From contig JAKCCP010000231.1 of NCBI GenBank assembly GCA_021841985.1, positions 1 through 9,271 of the forward strand: 9,271 nt of DNA, written 5' to 3'. The first letter of the stretch is position 1. Each line of letters begins with the position of its first letter. Both the position numbers and the translations under genes were made by a program. The notes under the pieces are model-generated. The model searched no databases, was not told the origin of the DNA, and worked only from the letters and a program-made list of their open reading frames with translations. This document shows positions 1 through 7,635 of the stretch, in pieces. This DNA is from Pseudomonadota bacterium. Its GTDB lineage: Bacteria; Pseudomonadota; Alphaproteobacteria; Acetobacterales; Acetobacteraceae.

Positions 1-320
1 ATGCCTCTATCGAGGGCTGGTACAGCTATCTCTATGGCGATCCGACGCCCGGCAACACACTGATGCGGAAAGAAAACCCGGAAATGACGCAGGCTCTGCT
101 CGATTACGGGCGGACGGTCCTCAAGCAACACGGCATCGTCGATTCGGGGGATACGGAAAAACTCGGGATCGGCGCCATGACCGGGGCGCGCTGGCTGGAA
201 TTTTTCCAAAGCATGCAGCAGGCCGGGCTCTATCCCAAGGATCTGGACTGGCGCGGCGCTTTCACGCTCCGCTTCGTCGACAAGGGCGTCGGCTTGCAGA
301 TGCGGCCGAAATCACCCTGA
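1..320 (+). CDS. ABC transporter substrate-binding protein, NMT1/THI5-like (3' end only)
   Basis: The reading frame is open from base 3 with no stop to the left edge, so this is the last 105 residues of a longer protein; the ATG at 63 is internal. The visible part reads like the C-terminal lobe of periplasmic binding proteins of the NMT1/THI5/SsuA type. It has an aromatic GWYSYLYGDP stretch, a helix starting MTQALLDYGR, then a helical MTGARWLEFFQSMQQAGLYP segment and a terminal LRFVDKGVG strand. Such proteins capture a small organic ligand (hydroxymethylpyrimidine, sulfonates, nitrate and others) and deliver it to a membrane permease. The ATPase gene begins 14 bases after the stop and the permease follows, so the three form one import operon. 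The ligand cannot be told from this fragment, and any signal peptide lies outside the window. Confidence 0.8.
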   Translation, partial: ASIEGWYSYLYGDPTPGNTLMRKENPEMTQALLDYGRTVLKQHGIVDSGDTEKLGIGAMTGARWLEFFQSMQQAGLYPKDLDWRGAFTLRFVDKGVGLQMRPKSP

Positions 321-334
321 CCGCATCGCCGCCC

Positions 335-1084
335 TTGCTCTCCCTCGAAGATGTCGGCCGCCGCTTTGCCAGCGGGACGGAGGCTTTGCGCGGCGTCTCG
401 CTCGCCATCGCGGCGGGCGATTTCATCGCCCTCCTCGGCCCCTCGGGCTGCGGCAAATCGACGCTGCTCCGCCTCCTCGCCGGGCTCGATCGCCCGGATC
501 ACGGCCGGGTTTCCTGGCGCGGCGCGCCGCCCGCTTCCGGTGAGATCGGCTTCGTCTTCCAGGATCCGACGCTGCTCCCCTGGGCGAGTGCCGCGGAAAA
601 TGTCTATCTCCCGCTTCGTCTCCGCGGTGTGGCGCTCACCGAGGCGCGGCCGCGCATTGCCGAGGCGCTGGCAAAAGTCGGGCTCGCGGGGTTCGAGACC
701 GCGCGTCCGGCGCAGCTTTCCGGCGGCATGCGGATGCGGGTCTCGATCGCCCGCGCGCTCCTCACCCGGCCGAAGCTGCTCCTGATGGACGAGCCCTTCG
801 CGGCGCTCGACGAATTCACCCGCCACAAGCTGCAAGCCGATCTGCTCGCCTGGTGGCGAGACGCCGGCTGCACCATCGTCTTCGTCACCCATTCGATCTA
901 CGAGGCGGCGTTTCTCGCCCGCCGCGTCATTCTCATGAGCGCGCGCCCGGGGCGGATCGCCGGCGAAATCGCCGCCGATCTCCCGGCCGGGCCGGCGCGC
1001 CGGCTCGATCCCGCCTATGCCGCCCTGGTCGCGACCCTCACAAGGCGCCTCGAGGAAAGCCATCGCCAGGGGGCGCCGGCATGA
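335..1084 (+). CDS. ABC transporter ATP-binding protein, NitT/TauT family
   Basis: This is the cytoplasmic ATPase that powers the importer. All nucleotide-binding motifs are intact: Walker A GPSGCGKST (about residues 35-43), Q-loop VFQDPTLLPWA with Q76, signature LSGGMRMR (128-135), Walker B LLLMDE (148-153), D-loop ALD and H-loop H186. The 249-residue length and the LLPW segment after the Q-loop fit the SsuB/TauB/ThiZ-like group. The start is chosen as TTG at 335, because no in-frame ATG or GTG lies near and the first beta strand (LSLEDVGRRF) begins there. No clear Shine-Dalgarno precedes it, so translation is probably coupled to the binding-protein gene whose stop is 14 bases upstream. The 3' end overlaps the permease start by 4 bases (ATGA). 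The ligand is unknown. Confidence 0.93.
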   Translation: MLSLEDVGRRFASGTEALRGVSLAIAAGDFIALLGPSGCGKSTLLRLLAGLDRPDHGRVSWRGAPPASGEIGFVFQDPTLLPWASAAENVYLPLRLRGVALTEARPRIAEALAKVGLAGFETARPAQLSGGMRMRVSIARALLTRPKLLLMDEPFAALDEFTRHKLQADLLAWWRDAGCTIVFVTHSIYEAAFLARRVILMSARPGRIAGEIAADLPAGPARRLDPAYAALVATLTRRLEESHRQGAPA

Positions 1085-1824
1085 TCCGCCTCGCACCCGC
1101 CTTTTTCGGCCTCGCGGCACTCGCGCTCTGGGAGGGGCTGGTGCGGGCGCTCGCGGTGCCGGCCTATCTCGTGCCCGGCCCGCTCGCCATCCTCGCCGCC
1201 TTTCTCGATGATCCCGGCGGGCTGCTCGCGGCACTCGCGGCGACGCTCACCGTGACCTTCGCCGCGCTGATCGCGGCGACCCTCCTCGGCGTCGCCCTCG
1301 CCCTCGCGGTCGCGGCCACCCCGCTGCTCCGCGCCGCGATCCAGCCCTGGGCGGTCGCCTTGCAGGTGACGCCGATCGTCGCCATCGCGCCGCTGATCAT
1401 CGTCTGGGTCGGCGATCCCTTCGCCGCCCTCGTCGTCTGTGCCACCATCATCGCGTTTTTTCCGGTCTTCTCGGCGACCACCGCCGGGCTCGCCGCGGTC
1501 GCGCCGGAATATCTCGATCTCTTCCGCCTCAATGGCGCGAAAACCTGGCAGACGCTCCGGCTCCTGCGGCTCCCCTCGGCGCTGCCCTATTTCCTCGCCG
1601 GCCTCCGGATTTCCGGCGGCCTCGCGCTGGTCGGCGCGGTGGTCGCGGAATTCGTCGCCGGCTCCGGCGGCTTCGCGACCGGCCTCGCCTACCGCCTGAT
1701 CGAAGCCGGCTACCGGCTGCAAATCCCGCGCATGTTCGCCTGCCTCGTCCTGCTCGGCGCGGCCGGGCTTGCCATCAATGCCTCGCTCGGCGCGCTCGAG
1801 CGCTGGTTTTTGGCGCGGAGGTAG
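1081..1824 (+). CDS. ABC transporter permease, NitT/TauT family (BPD_transp_1)
   Basis: This 247-residue inner-membrane permease forms the channel of the importer encoded with the two upstream genes. The sequence shows about six hydrophobic segments, near residues 4-24, 47-79, 91-110, 112-135, 172-192 and 218-238. Between the fourth and fifth lies a clear EAA loop (residues 143-178, starting EYLDLFRLNGAKTW, with the conserved Gly at 152) that docks onto the ATPase. The ATG at 1081 is preceded by AGGGGG (1068-1073) at 7-base spacing and overlaps the ATPase stop as ATGA, the usual mark of translational coupling. Length and loop fit the SsuC/TauC/ThiX-like family. The ligand is not decidable from the permease. 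An A/T-rich hairpin lies 14 bases after the stop. Confidence 0.92.
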   Translation: MIRLAPAFFGLAALALWEGLVRALAVPAYLVPGPLAILAAFLDDPGGLLAALAATLTVTFAALIAATLLGVALALAVAATPLLRAAIQPWAVALQVTPIVAIAPLIIVWVGDPFAALVVCATIIAFFPVFSATTAGLAAVAPEYLDLFRLNGAKTWQTLRLLRLPSALPYFLAGLRISGGLALVGAVVAEFVAGSGGFATGLAYRLIEAGYRLQIPRMFACLVLLGAAGLAINASLGALERWFLARR

Positions 1825-1838
1825 AGGGAGGAAGGGTT

Positions 1839-1860
1839 GTTCTTTTTGGGAAAAAAGAAC
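1839..1860. repeat. A/T-rich 9-bp inverted repeat (hairpin), possible terminator or dispersed element
   Basis: Bases 1839-1847 (GTTCTTTTT) are the exact reverse complement of 1852-1860 (AAAAAGAAC), with a 4-base loop. A run CAAAAAACTTTTG follows. It lies just after the permease stop and before eno, so it could end the ABC transcript. The stem is poor in G/C and the T-tract after it is only four long, so it is not a textbook intrinsic terminator. Its base composition stands out strongly from the flanks. From memory, similar A/T-rich hairpins recur between genes in Acetobacteraceae genomes, but this could not be verified here. The rest of the 1825-1962 gap shows only a weak promoter-like pair (TTGTTC 1904-1909, TATCGG 1927-1932, 17-base spacing). 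Confidence 0.55.
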
Positions 1861-1881
1861 CAAAAAACTTTTGTCCTGTGA

Positions 1882-3240
<1,359 letters not shown>

Positions 3241-3265
3241 AGGGAGCGGACGACGCGGCGGCGGC

Positions 3266-3293
3266 GACAAATTTGCCAGAGATGACAAATTTG
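3266..3293. repeat. Pair of GACAAATTTG direct repeats, each with a CAAATTTG palindrome
   Basis: The 10-mer GACAAATTTG occurs at 3266-3275 and again at 3284-3293, 18 bases start to start. Each contains the perfect 8-bp palindrome CAAATTTG. The second copy overlaps the first three bases of a TTGACA -35 box, the usual position of a repressor site. The spacing is somewhat under two helical turns, so two dimers might bind slightly different faces. The binding protein is unknown; the MarR regulator encoded 350 bases downstream is one candidate, because its own putative operator shares ATTTG/CAAA half-sites. Confidence 0.6.
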
Positions 3294-3320
3294 ACACGGG
3301 GCAGAGACGGTTTGGTTACT
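3291..3320 (+). promoter_or_regulatory. Candidate sigma70 promoter for the small gene at 3368
   Basis: A perfect -35 hexamer TTGACA lies at 3291-3296. The best -10 match is GTTACT (3315-3320) at 18-base spacing, which agrees with TATAAT at only three positions, so the promoter may need an activator or be weak at -10. Transcription would start near 3327 and give a leader of about 40 bases before the ribosome binding site and ATG at 3368. Confidence 0.4.
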
Positions 3321-3353
3321 TTTTCTGGCCTTCAATGCGCGGGATCGACGCGC

Positions 3354-3361
3354 AAAGGAGG
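3354..3361 (+). promoter_or_regulatory. Near-ideal ribosome binding site AAAGGAGG
   Basis: AAAGGAGG at 3354-3361 is followed by six bases and then ATG at 3368. This is the best anti-16S match in the window, better than those of eno or the P450. It is the main reason for calling the short reading frame that follows a gene. Confidence 0.6.
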
Positions 3362-3367
3362 ACCGGG

Positions 3368-3544
3368 ATGCTCAGCGTTCATTTTCGTCGCATCGCCCTC
3401 GCCCAGGGACTGCTCGCTGGCGACACGGAAAAATCAGCGTCCGCCGAGACCTCGCGCGCGGCCAATTCGCCCGATCAGGGGCATGAGAATGCCGCCCGCG
3501 ACACCGCGCCCCTGCCCCTCCCCGAACCCTGTGAAGCCTCTTGA
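3368..3544 (+). CDS. Possible small protein or leader peptide, 58 residues, unknown
   Basis: The frame starts MLSVHFRRIALAQGLLAGDT and ends PLPEPCEAS; I do not recognise it. Support comes from the near-perfect ribosome binding site, a TTGACA promoter about 70 bases upstream, and a third-codon-position G/C share of roughly three quarters, as expected for coding DNA in this genome. The N-terminus is basic with a short hydrophobic stretch, but no membrane segment or signal peptide is convincing. The rest is rich in Ala, Ser, Glu and Pro and looks disordered, with one Cys four residues from the end. Its stop codon lies inside the -35 box of the putative marR promoter, so transcription through it could interfere with that promoter. 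It could be a leader peptide, a small regulatory protein or chance. No homologue is known to me. Confidence 0.45.
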   Translation: MLSVHFRRIALAQGLLAGDTEKSASAETSRAANSPDQGHENAARDTAPLPLPEPCEAS

Positions 3545-3570
3545 CGCCTCCTTCTCGCGGGATCAATTAT
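3541..3570 (+). promoter_or_regulatory. Candidate promoter of the marR-oxidoreductase operon
   Basis: TTGACG (3541-3546, five of six consensus bases) is followed after 18 bases by AATTAT (3565-3570, four of six). The predicted transcript would start near 3577, leaving a leader of about 70 bases before the ATG at 3648. The -10 box overlaps the inverted repeat at 3566-3585. Confidence 0.45.
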
Positions 3571-3585
3571 TTGCACACAAACAAT
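3566..3585. promoter_or_regulatory. 20-bp inverted repeat, probable MarR operator
   Basis: The half-site ATTATTTG (3566-3573) and the half-site CAAACAAT (3578-3585) match as inverted repeats in seven of eight positions around a CACA centre. Size and symmetry fit a site for a winged-helix MarR dimer. It covers the predicted -10 box and transcription start and lies 62 bases upstream of the MarR gene, so autorepression is the simplest reading. Binding is inferred and not shown. Confidence 0.55.
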
Positions 3586-3613
3586 CCCTGACGCCGCCCC
3601 GCGCCTGACGCCC

Positions 3614-3628
3614 GGGCGGGCGGGCGGG
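3614..3628 (+). promoter_or_regulatory. GGGC tandem tract, potential G-quadruplex in the marR leader
   Basis: Four GGG runs separated by single C bases occupy 3614-3628 on the coding strand, the shortest-loop form of the G-quadruplex motif. The tract sits 19 bases before the MarR start codon and just upstream of its weak ribosome binding site (GAGTGGG, 3636-3642). A fold in the mRNA could limit ribosome access. The same unit is a tetranucleotide repeat and could vary in length by slippage. Confidence 0.5.
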
Positions 3629-3647
3629 CGAAAGCGAGTGGGCATCG

Positions 3648-4133
3648 ATGACGAGGGCAGCGGGCACGCGCGCGCCCGCCTCTGACCAAGCCCCCGCCTC
3701 GGATGAAACGCCGGGGTTCGGGGATTACGTGGTGGAAGCGCAAGCGGGTTTCCTGCTGCGCCGCGCCCATCAGCGCCATGCCGCTTTGTTCCAGGAGATG
3801 ATGGGCCGGCGCGACCTGACGCCGACCCAGTTCACCGCCCTGATCAAGATCGTCGAATGCGGCACGGTGACGCAAAATCGGCTCGGCCGCCTTGCCGCCA
3901 TGGACCCGGCGACGATCCAGGGCGTGGTCCGGCGCCTGGTTGCGCGCGGGCTGGTTCGACGCGAGTTCGACCCCGCCGACCGCCGCACCCATGTGCTGTG
4001 CGCAACGGACACGGGGCTTGAACTGGCGCGGCAAGCCGTGGCATGCGCAACCGCCATCACCACCGCGACCCTGGCGCCGCTTTCGCCCGCGGAACGGCCT
4101 TTGTTTCTCTCTCTCCTCAAGAAGTTGATCTGA
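3648..4133 (+). CDS. MarR family transcriptional regulator
   Basis: This 161-residue protein has the MarR layout. A long N-terminal dimerisation helix begins near VVEAQAGFLLRRAHQ (residues 28-42). A winged helix-turn-helix spans about residues 58-105 (LTPTQFTALIKIVE, then TIQGVVRRLVARGLV), and a wing carries the family's D-x-R signature in DPADRRTHVL (108-117). C-terminal helices follow, ending in SLLKKLI. The first 22 residues are Ala/Pro-rich and probably disordered. Such proteins usually repress their own operon and let go when they bind a small ligand, often aromatic, or when Cys residues are oxidised; this one has C71, C118 and C133. The ATG at 3648 has only a weak ribosome binding site. 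The oxidoreductase gene starts three bases after the stop, so the pair is one operon and that enzyme is the likely main target. The ligand is unknown. Confidence 0.9.
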   Translation: MTRAAGTRAPASDQAPASDETPGFGDYVVEAQAGFLLRRAHQRHAALFQEMMGRRDLTPTQFTALIKIVECGTVTQNRLGRLAAMDPATIQGVVRRLVARGLVRREFDPADRRTHVLCATDTGLELARQAVACATAITTATLAPLSPAERPLFLSLLKKLI

Positions 4134-4136
4134 ACG

Positions 4137-7100
4137 ATGCCGGTACACCCCACGACCACGCTTGGCTTTGGCTTCGATTTTCCGGCGCTCGCGACGCGGG
4201 ACGGGCTGATCCGGCTCGATCAGGCGTTCCTCGCCGAACTCGGCGCCGAGGACGCCGCGCTCGCCGCAAGCCTGCTCGCCGCCCGCGCCGCGCCGGAGGC
4301 GGTCGTGGCCAAGGACGAGAGCGATCTCGTCATCGCCCTCGGCCGCCATCTCGACCGGTTCGTGGCAAGCCTGTTCGGCATCGGCGCGGAAGCCGGGGCG
4401 CTGGCCCGCCGCACCCATGATCTCGATCCGATCCATGCCTGCAAGCGGCTGTTCGTGCAGCGCCAGGCCGTCCGCCAGTATCCCGATGCCGCCGGCTTCG
4501 ACGGCGAAGCGTTGCGCGTGGCGCTGGAGGAACGAATCGGCGACGTTTTGAACGAATCCGCCTTCGCCACCGCTATCGCCGGTTTCGAGGCCACGGGCGA
4601 TGAGCAGGCGCTCGATCTCGCGCGTCGCTATGCCGCCTGGGCGGTGCTGAGCGCGGCGGGCCAGGCGCGGCATCGCGATGGCACCCTGTTTAAGGTGCCG
4701 CGCAAGCCCGATCCCGAGCATCTGGTGCCCATCGAGACCATCATCCGCGACGGCGTCACCATGCTGCGCCTGCCCGAACATGATTGGCGCGCGCGGGATG
4801 GGTTCGCGCTCACCGATCCCGGGATGAATGATCAGCAGGCGCTCGATCAGATGAATTACTGCATCTGGTGCCACAACCAGGGCAAGGATTCCTGCGCGAA
4901 GGGCCTGCGCGACCGCAAGAGCGGCGAATTCCAGAAATCCCCCTTCGGCGTCACCCTCGCCGGCTGCCCGCTTGAGGAAAAAATCAGCGAGATGCACACC
5001 CTCCGCGCCGAGGGGGCGGCGATCGGGGCGTTTGCCATCATCGCCATCGATAATCCGATGATGGCGGCGACCGGGCATCGCATCTGCAATGACTGCATGA
5101 AGGCGTGCATCTATCAAAAACAGGACGCGGTCGATATTCCCCAGGCCGAGACCTCGATTCTCCGCGATATCCTGGCGCTGCCCTGGGGGGTCGAGATCTA
5201 CGCCCTTCTCACCCGCTGGAACCCGCTCGATATCCGCCGCCCGCTGCCGCGCCCGGAGAGCGGGCGGGCGGTGCTGGTGGTCGGGCTCGGCCCGGCCGGC
5301 TTCACGCTCGCCCATCATCTGCTCAATGACGGCCACAGCGTGGTCGCGATCGACGGGCTCAAGATCGAGCCGCTCGGCGTCGATCTCCAGGCGCCGGTCC
5401 GCGACGCCGAAACCTTGTTCGAAAATCTCGACGACCGGGTGATGGCCGGGTTCGGGGGTGTGGCCGAATACGGCATCACCGTGCGCTGGAACAAGAACTA
5501 TCTCAAGCTGATCCGGCTTTTGCTCGAGCGGCGGGCGGGGTTCGCGATGTTCGGCGGGGTGCGGTTCGGCGGCGGGGCGACGCTTTCCATCGACGATGCC
5601 TGGGCGATGGGGTTCGACCATATCGCGCTCGCCATGGGGGCGGGGCGGCCGACCGTGCTCGACGTCCCCAACGGGCTCGCGCGCGGGGTGCGCCAGGCCT
5701 CCGATTTCCTGATGGCGCTACAACTCACCGGCGCGGCGAAATTCTCCTCGATCGCCAATCTGCAAATCCGCCTGCCCGTGGTGGTGATCGGCGGCGGCCT
5801 CACCGCCATCGACACCGCGACCGAAAGCCTCGCCTATTATGTCCGCCAGGTGGAAAAATTCGCCCGCCGCCATGAAACCCTGGTTGCCGAGCGCGGCGCG
5901 GACGCGGTGCGGGCCGGCTGGTCGGCGGAGGAGCGCGAAATCGCCGCCGAATTCCTCACCCATGCGGCGGCCATCCGCGCCGAGCGCGCGGCGGCGGCGG
6001 CTTCCGGCCGGGCGCCGCGTTTCGCGCCGCTGCTCGATGCCTGGGGGGGTGCCACCATCGCCTATCGTCGCCGGCTGATCGACGCCCCCTCCTATACCCT
6101 CAACCACGAGGAGGTCGCGAAAGCGCTGGAAGAAGGGGTGCGTTTCGCCGAGGGGCTGACCCCGGCCGCCGTCGAGGTCGATCAGTATGGCCATGCCGCC
6201 GCCTTGCGGGCCAAGCGCGGCGATGGCGCGGAAATCGTCTTGCCGGCGCGCGCCATTCTGGTCGCCGCCGGGACGCAGCCCAATACCGTGCTGGCGCGCG
6301 AGGATCGGCGGATCGCCCTCGATGGCCGCTATTTCCAGGCGATCGGCGCCGATGGCGCGCCGGTCTCGCCCATTCGCGGCCTCGCCAAGCCGGAGCGCGC
6401 CGAGATGCTGATGCACCGCGCCCCGGATGGCCGCTTCATCAGCTTTTTCGGCGATCTCCATCCGAGCTTCTTCGGCAATGTGGTCAAAGCGATGGGGAGC
6501 GCCCGGCGCGGCTATCCGCTGGTCTCGCGCGTGCTCGCCGAGCGCCCGCCCGCCGCTCCCGGCGCCGGCGCGGCGGTGATCGCGCAAAGCCGCGCGGCGC
6601 TCACGGTCACGGTGCATGCGGTCAATCGCCTGACGCCGACCATCGTCGAGGTGGTGCTGCACGCCCCGGCGGCGGCGCGCGCCTTCCGCCCCGGCCAGTT
6701 CTTCCGCTTGCAGAATTACGAGCGCTTCGCCCCGCGTCTCGAAGAACCCGGCCTGGGCACGACCCTGCTGACGATGGAAGGGCTCGCCATGACCGGGGCG
6801 TGGACCGATCCGGCGCGCGGCCTGGTCGCGGTGATCGCGCTCGAGATGGGCGGCAGCTCCGATCTCTGCGCGATGCTTGCGCCGGGCGAGCGCGTGGTCC
6901 TGATGGGGCCGACCGGAACGCCGACCGATTTGCCGGAAGCGAGCACCGTCGCCCTCATCGGCGGCGGGCTCGGCAACGCGGTTCTGTTCAGCATCGGCGC
7001 CGCGCTCCGCGCGCGTGGCACGCGCGTCCTTTATTTCGCCGGCTACAAGAAGATGATCGACCGCTACAAGGTCGAGGAGATCGAGCGCGCCGCCGATGTC

Positions 7101-7616
7101 ATCGTCTGGTGCTGCGACGAGGCGCCCGGTTTCACCCCGGCGCGGCCGCAGGACCGGAGCTTCGTCGGCACTATCGTCGCCGCCATGGCCGCCTATGGCG
7201 AAGGCCGGCTGGGGGCGCAGGACGTGCCGCTCGCCGATTGCGCGCATCTCGTCGCCATCGGCTCGGACCGCATGATGCAGGCGGTGGGCGCGGCGCGGCA
7301 TGGCGTGCTCGCGCCGTTCCTCAAGCCCGGACACAGCGCCATCGGCTCGATCAACTCGCCGATGCAATGCATGATGAAGGAAGTCTGCGCGCAATGCCTG
7401 CAGCCGCAGATCGATCCGGTGAGCGGCGAACGAAGCGTCGTTTTCTCCTGCTTCAATCAGGATCAGGGGCTGGACCGGGTGGATTTCCCGGCGCTGGCCG
7501 AGCGCTTGCGCCAGAACAGCCTGCAGGAAAAACTGACCGCGCAATGGATCGACCGCGCGCTGCGGCGGCTGCGGCTGCGGCCTGCGTCGATCACCCCGTC
7601 CCCGGCCATGGGCTGA
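4137..7616 (+). CDS. Large FAD/iron-sulfur oxidoreductase: NfnB/GltD-like half fused to NfnA/PyrK-like half
   Basis: This 1159-residue protein joins two reductase halves. Residues 1-235 are unrecognised. An iron-sulfur region follows with C242, C245, C253, C277 (as GCPLEEKIS) and CNDCMKAC (C317, C320, C324), like the N-terminal domain of GltD, NfnB and dihydropyrimidine dehydrogenase, which hold two [4Fe-4S] clusters. Next are an FAD Rossmann motif GLGPAG (383-388), a GltD-like GGVAEYGI, an NAD(P) Rossmann motif VVVIGGGLTAID (GGG at 552-554), a long helical insert (about 570-680) and VAAGTQPNT (709-717). From about 820 comes a ferredoxin-reductase fold: PGQFF (852-856), MGPTGTPTDLP, GGGLGNA (942-948), and a C-terminal cluster motif with C1078, C1084, C1087 and C1105. 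The arrangement equals NfnB plus NfnA in one chain, so electron transfer between NAD(P)H and ferredoxin, possibly bifurcating, is inferred. It is cytoplasmic and cotranscribed with marR. The exact substrate is not known. Confidence 0.88.
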   Translation: MPVHPTTTLGFGFDFPALATRDGLIRLDQAFLAELGAEDAALAASLLAARAAPEAVVAKDESDLVIALGRHLDRFVASLFGIGAEAGALARRTHDLDPIHACKRLFVQRQAVRQYPDAAGFDGEALRVALEERIGDVLNESAFATAIAGFEATGDEQALDLARRYAAWAVLSAAGQARHRDGTLFKVPRKPDPEHLVPIETIIRDGVTMLRLPEHDWRARDGFALTDPGMNDQQALDQMNYCIWCHNQGKDSCAKGLRDRKSGEFQKSPFGVTLAGCPLEEKISEMHTLRAEGAAIGAFAIIAIDNPMMAATGHRICNDCMKACIYQKQDAVDIPQAETSILRDILALPWGVEIYALLTRWNPLDIRRPLPRPESGRAVLVVGLGPAGFTLAHHLLNDGHSVVAIDGLKIEPLGVDLQAPVRDAETLFENLDDRVMAGFGGVAEYGITVRWNKNYLKLIRLLLERRAGFAMFGGVRFGGGATLSIDDAWAMGFDHIALAMGAGRPTVLDVPNGLARGVRQASDFLMALQLTGAAKFSSIANLQIRLPVVVIGGGLTAIDTATESLAYYVRQVEKFARRHETLVAERGADAVRAGWSAEEREIAAEFLTHAAAIRAERAAAAASGRAPRFAPLLDAWGGATIAYRRRLIDAPSYTLNHEEVAKALEEGVRFAEGLTPAAVEVDQYGHAAALRAKRGDGAEIVLPARAILVAAGTQPNTVLAREDRRIALDGRYFQAIGADGAPVSPIRGLAKPERAEMLMHRAPDGRFISFFGDLHPSFFGNVVKAMGSARRGYPLVSRVLAERPPAAPGAGAAVIAQSRAALTVTVHAVNRLTPTIVEVVLHAPAAARAFRPGQFFRLQNYERFAPRLEEPGLGTTLLTMEGLAMTGAWTDPARGLVAVIALEMGGSSDLCAMLAPGERVVLMGPTGTPTDLPEASTVALIGGGLGNAVLFSIGAALRARGTRVLYFAGYKKMIDRYKVEEIERAADVIVWCCDEAPGFTPARPQDRSFVGTIVAAMAAYGEGRLGAQDVPLADCAHLVAIGSDRMMQAVGAARHGVLAPFLKPGHSAIGSINSPMQCMMKEVCAQCLQPQIDPVSGERSVVFSCFNQDQGLDRVDFPALAERLRQNSLQEKLTAQWIDRALRRLRLRPASITPSPAMG

Positions 7617-7635
7617 CCCGGCCGCAGCGCCGTGA

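Larger units (their letters stand above)
3241..3647. other. Signal-rich 407-base gap between eno and the MarR gene
   Basis: No conserved gene was recognised in this interval. It contains, in order, the paired 10-mers (3266-3293), a sigma70-like promoter (3291-3320), a strong ribosome binding site with a possible 58-codon gene (3354-3544), a second promoter with an overlapping palindrome (3541-3585), and a GGGC repeat (3614-3628). Its A/T-rich patches contrast with the G/C-rich coding sequence on both sides. No tRNA, known riboswitch or clear terminator was seen. Confidence 0.7.

Noticed and set aside
3541..3566. FNR-type site (TTGAC ... GATCAA)
   Set aside because: The two halves are much too far apart for the 14-base TTGAT-N4-ATCAA consensus.
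3567..5621. Long minus-strand open frame opposite marR and the oxidoreductase
   Set aside because: It is the mirror of strongly motif-supported coding on the plus strand; its translation is charged and motif-free.
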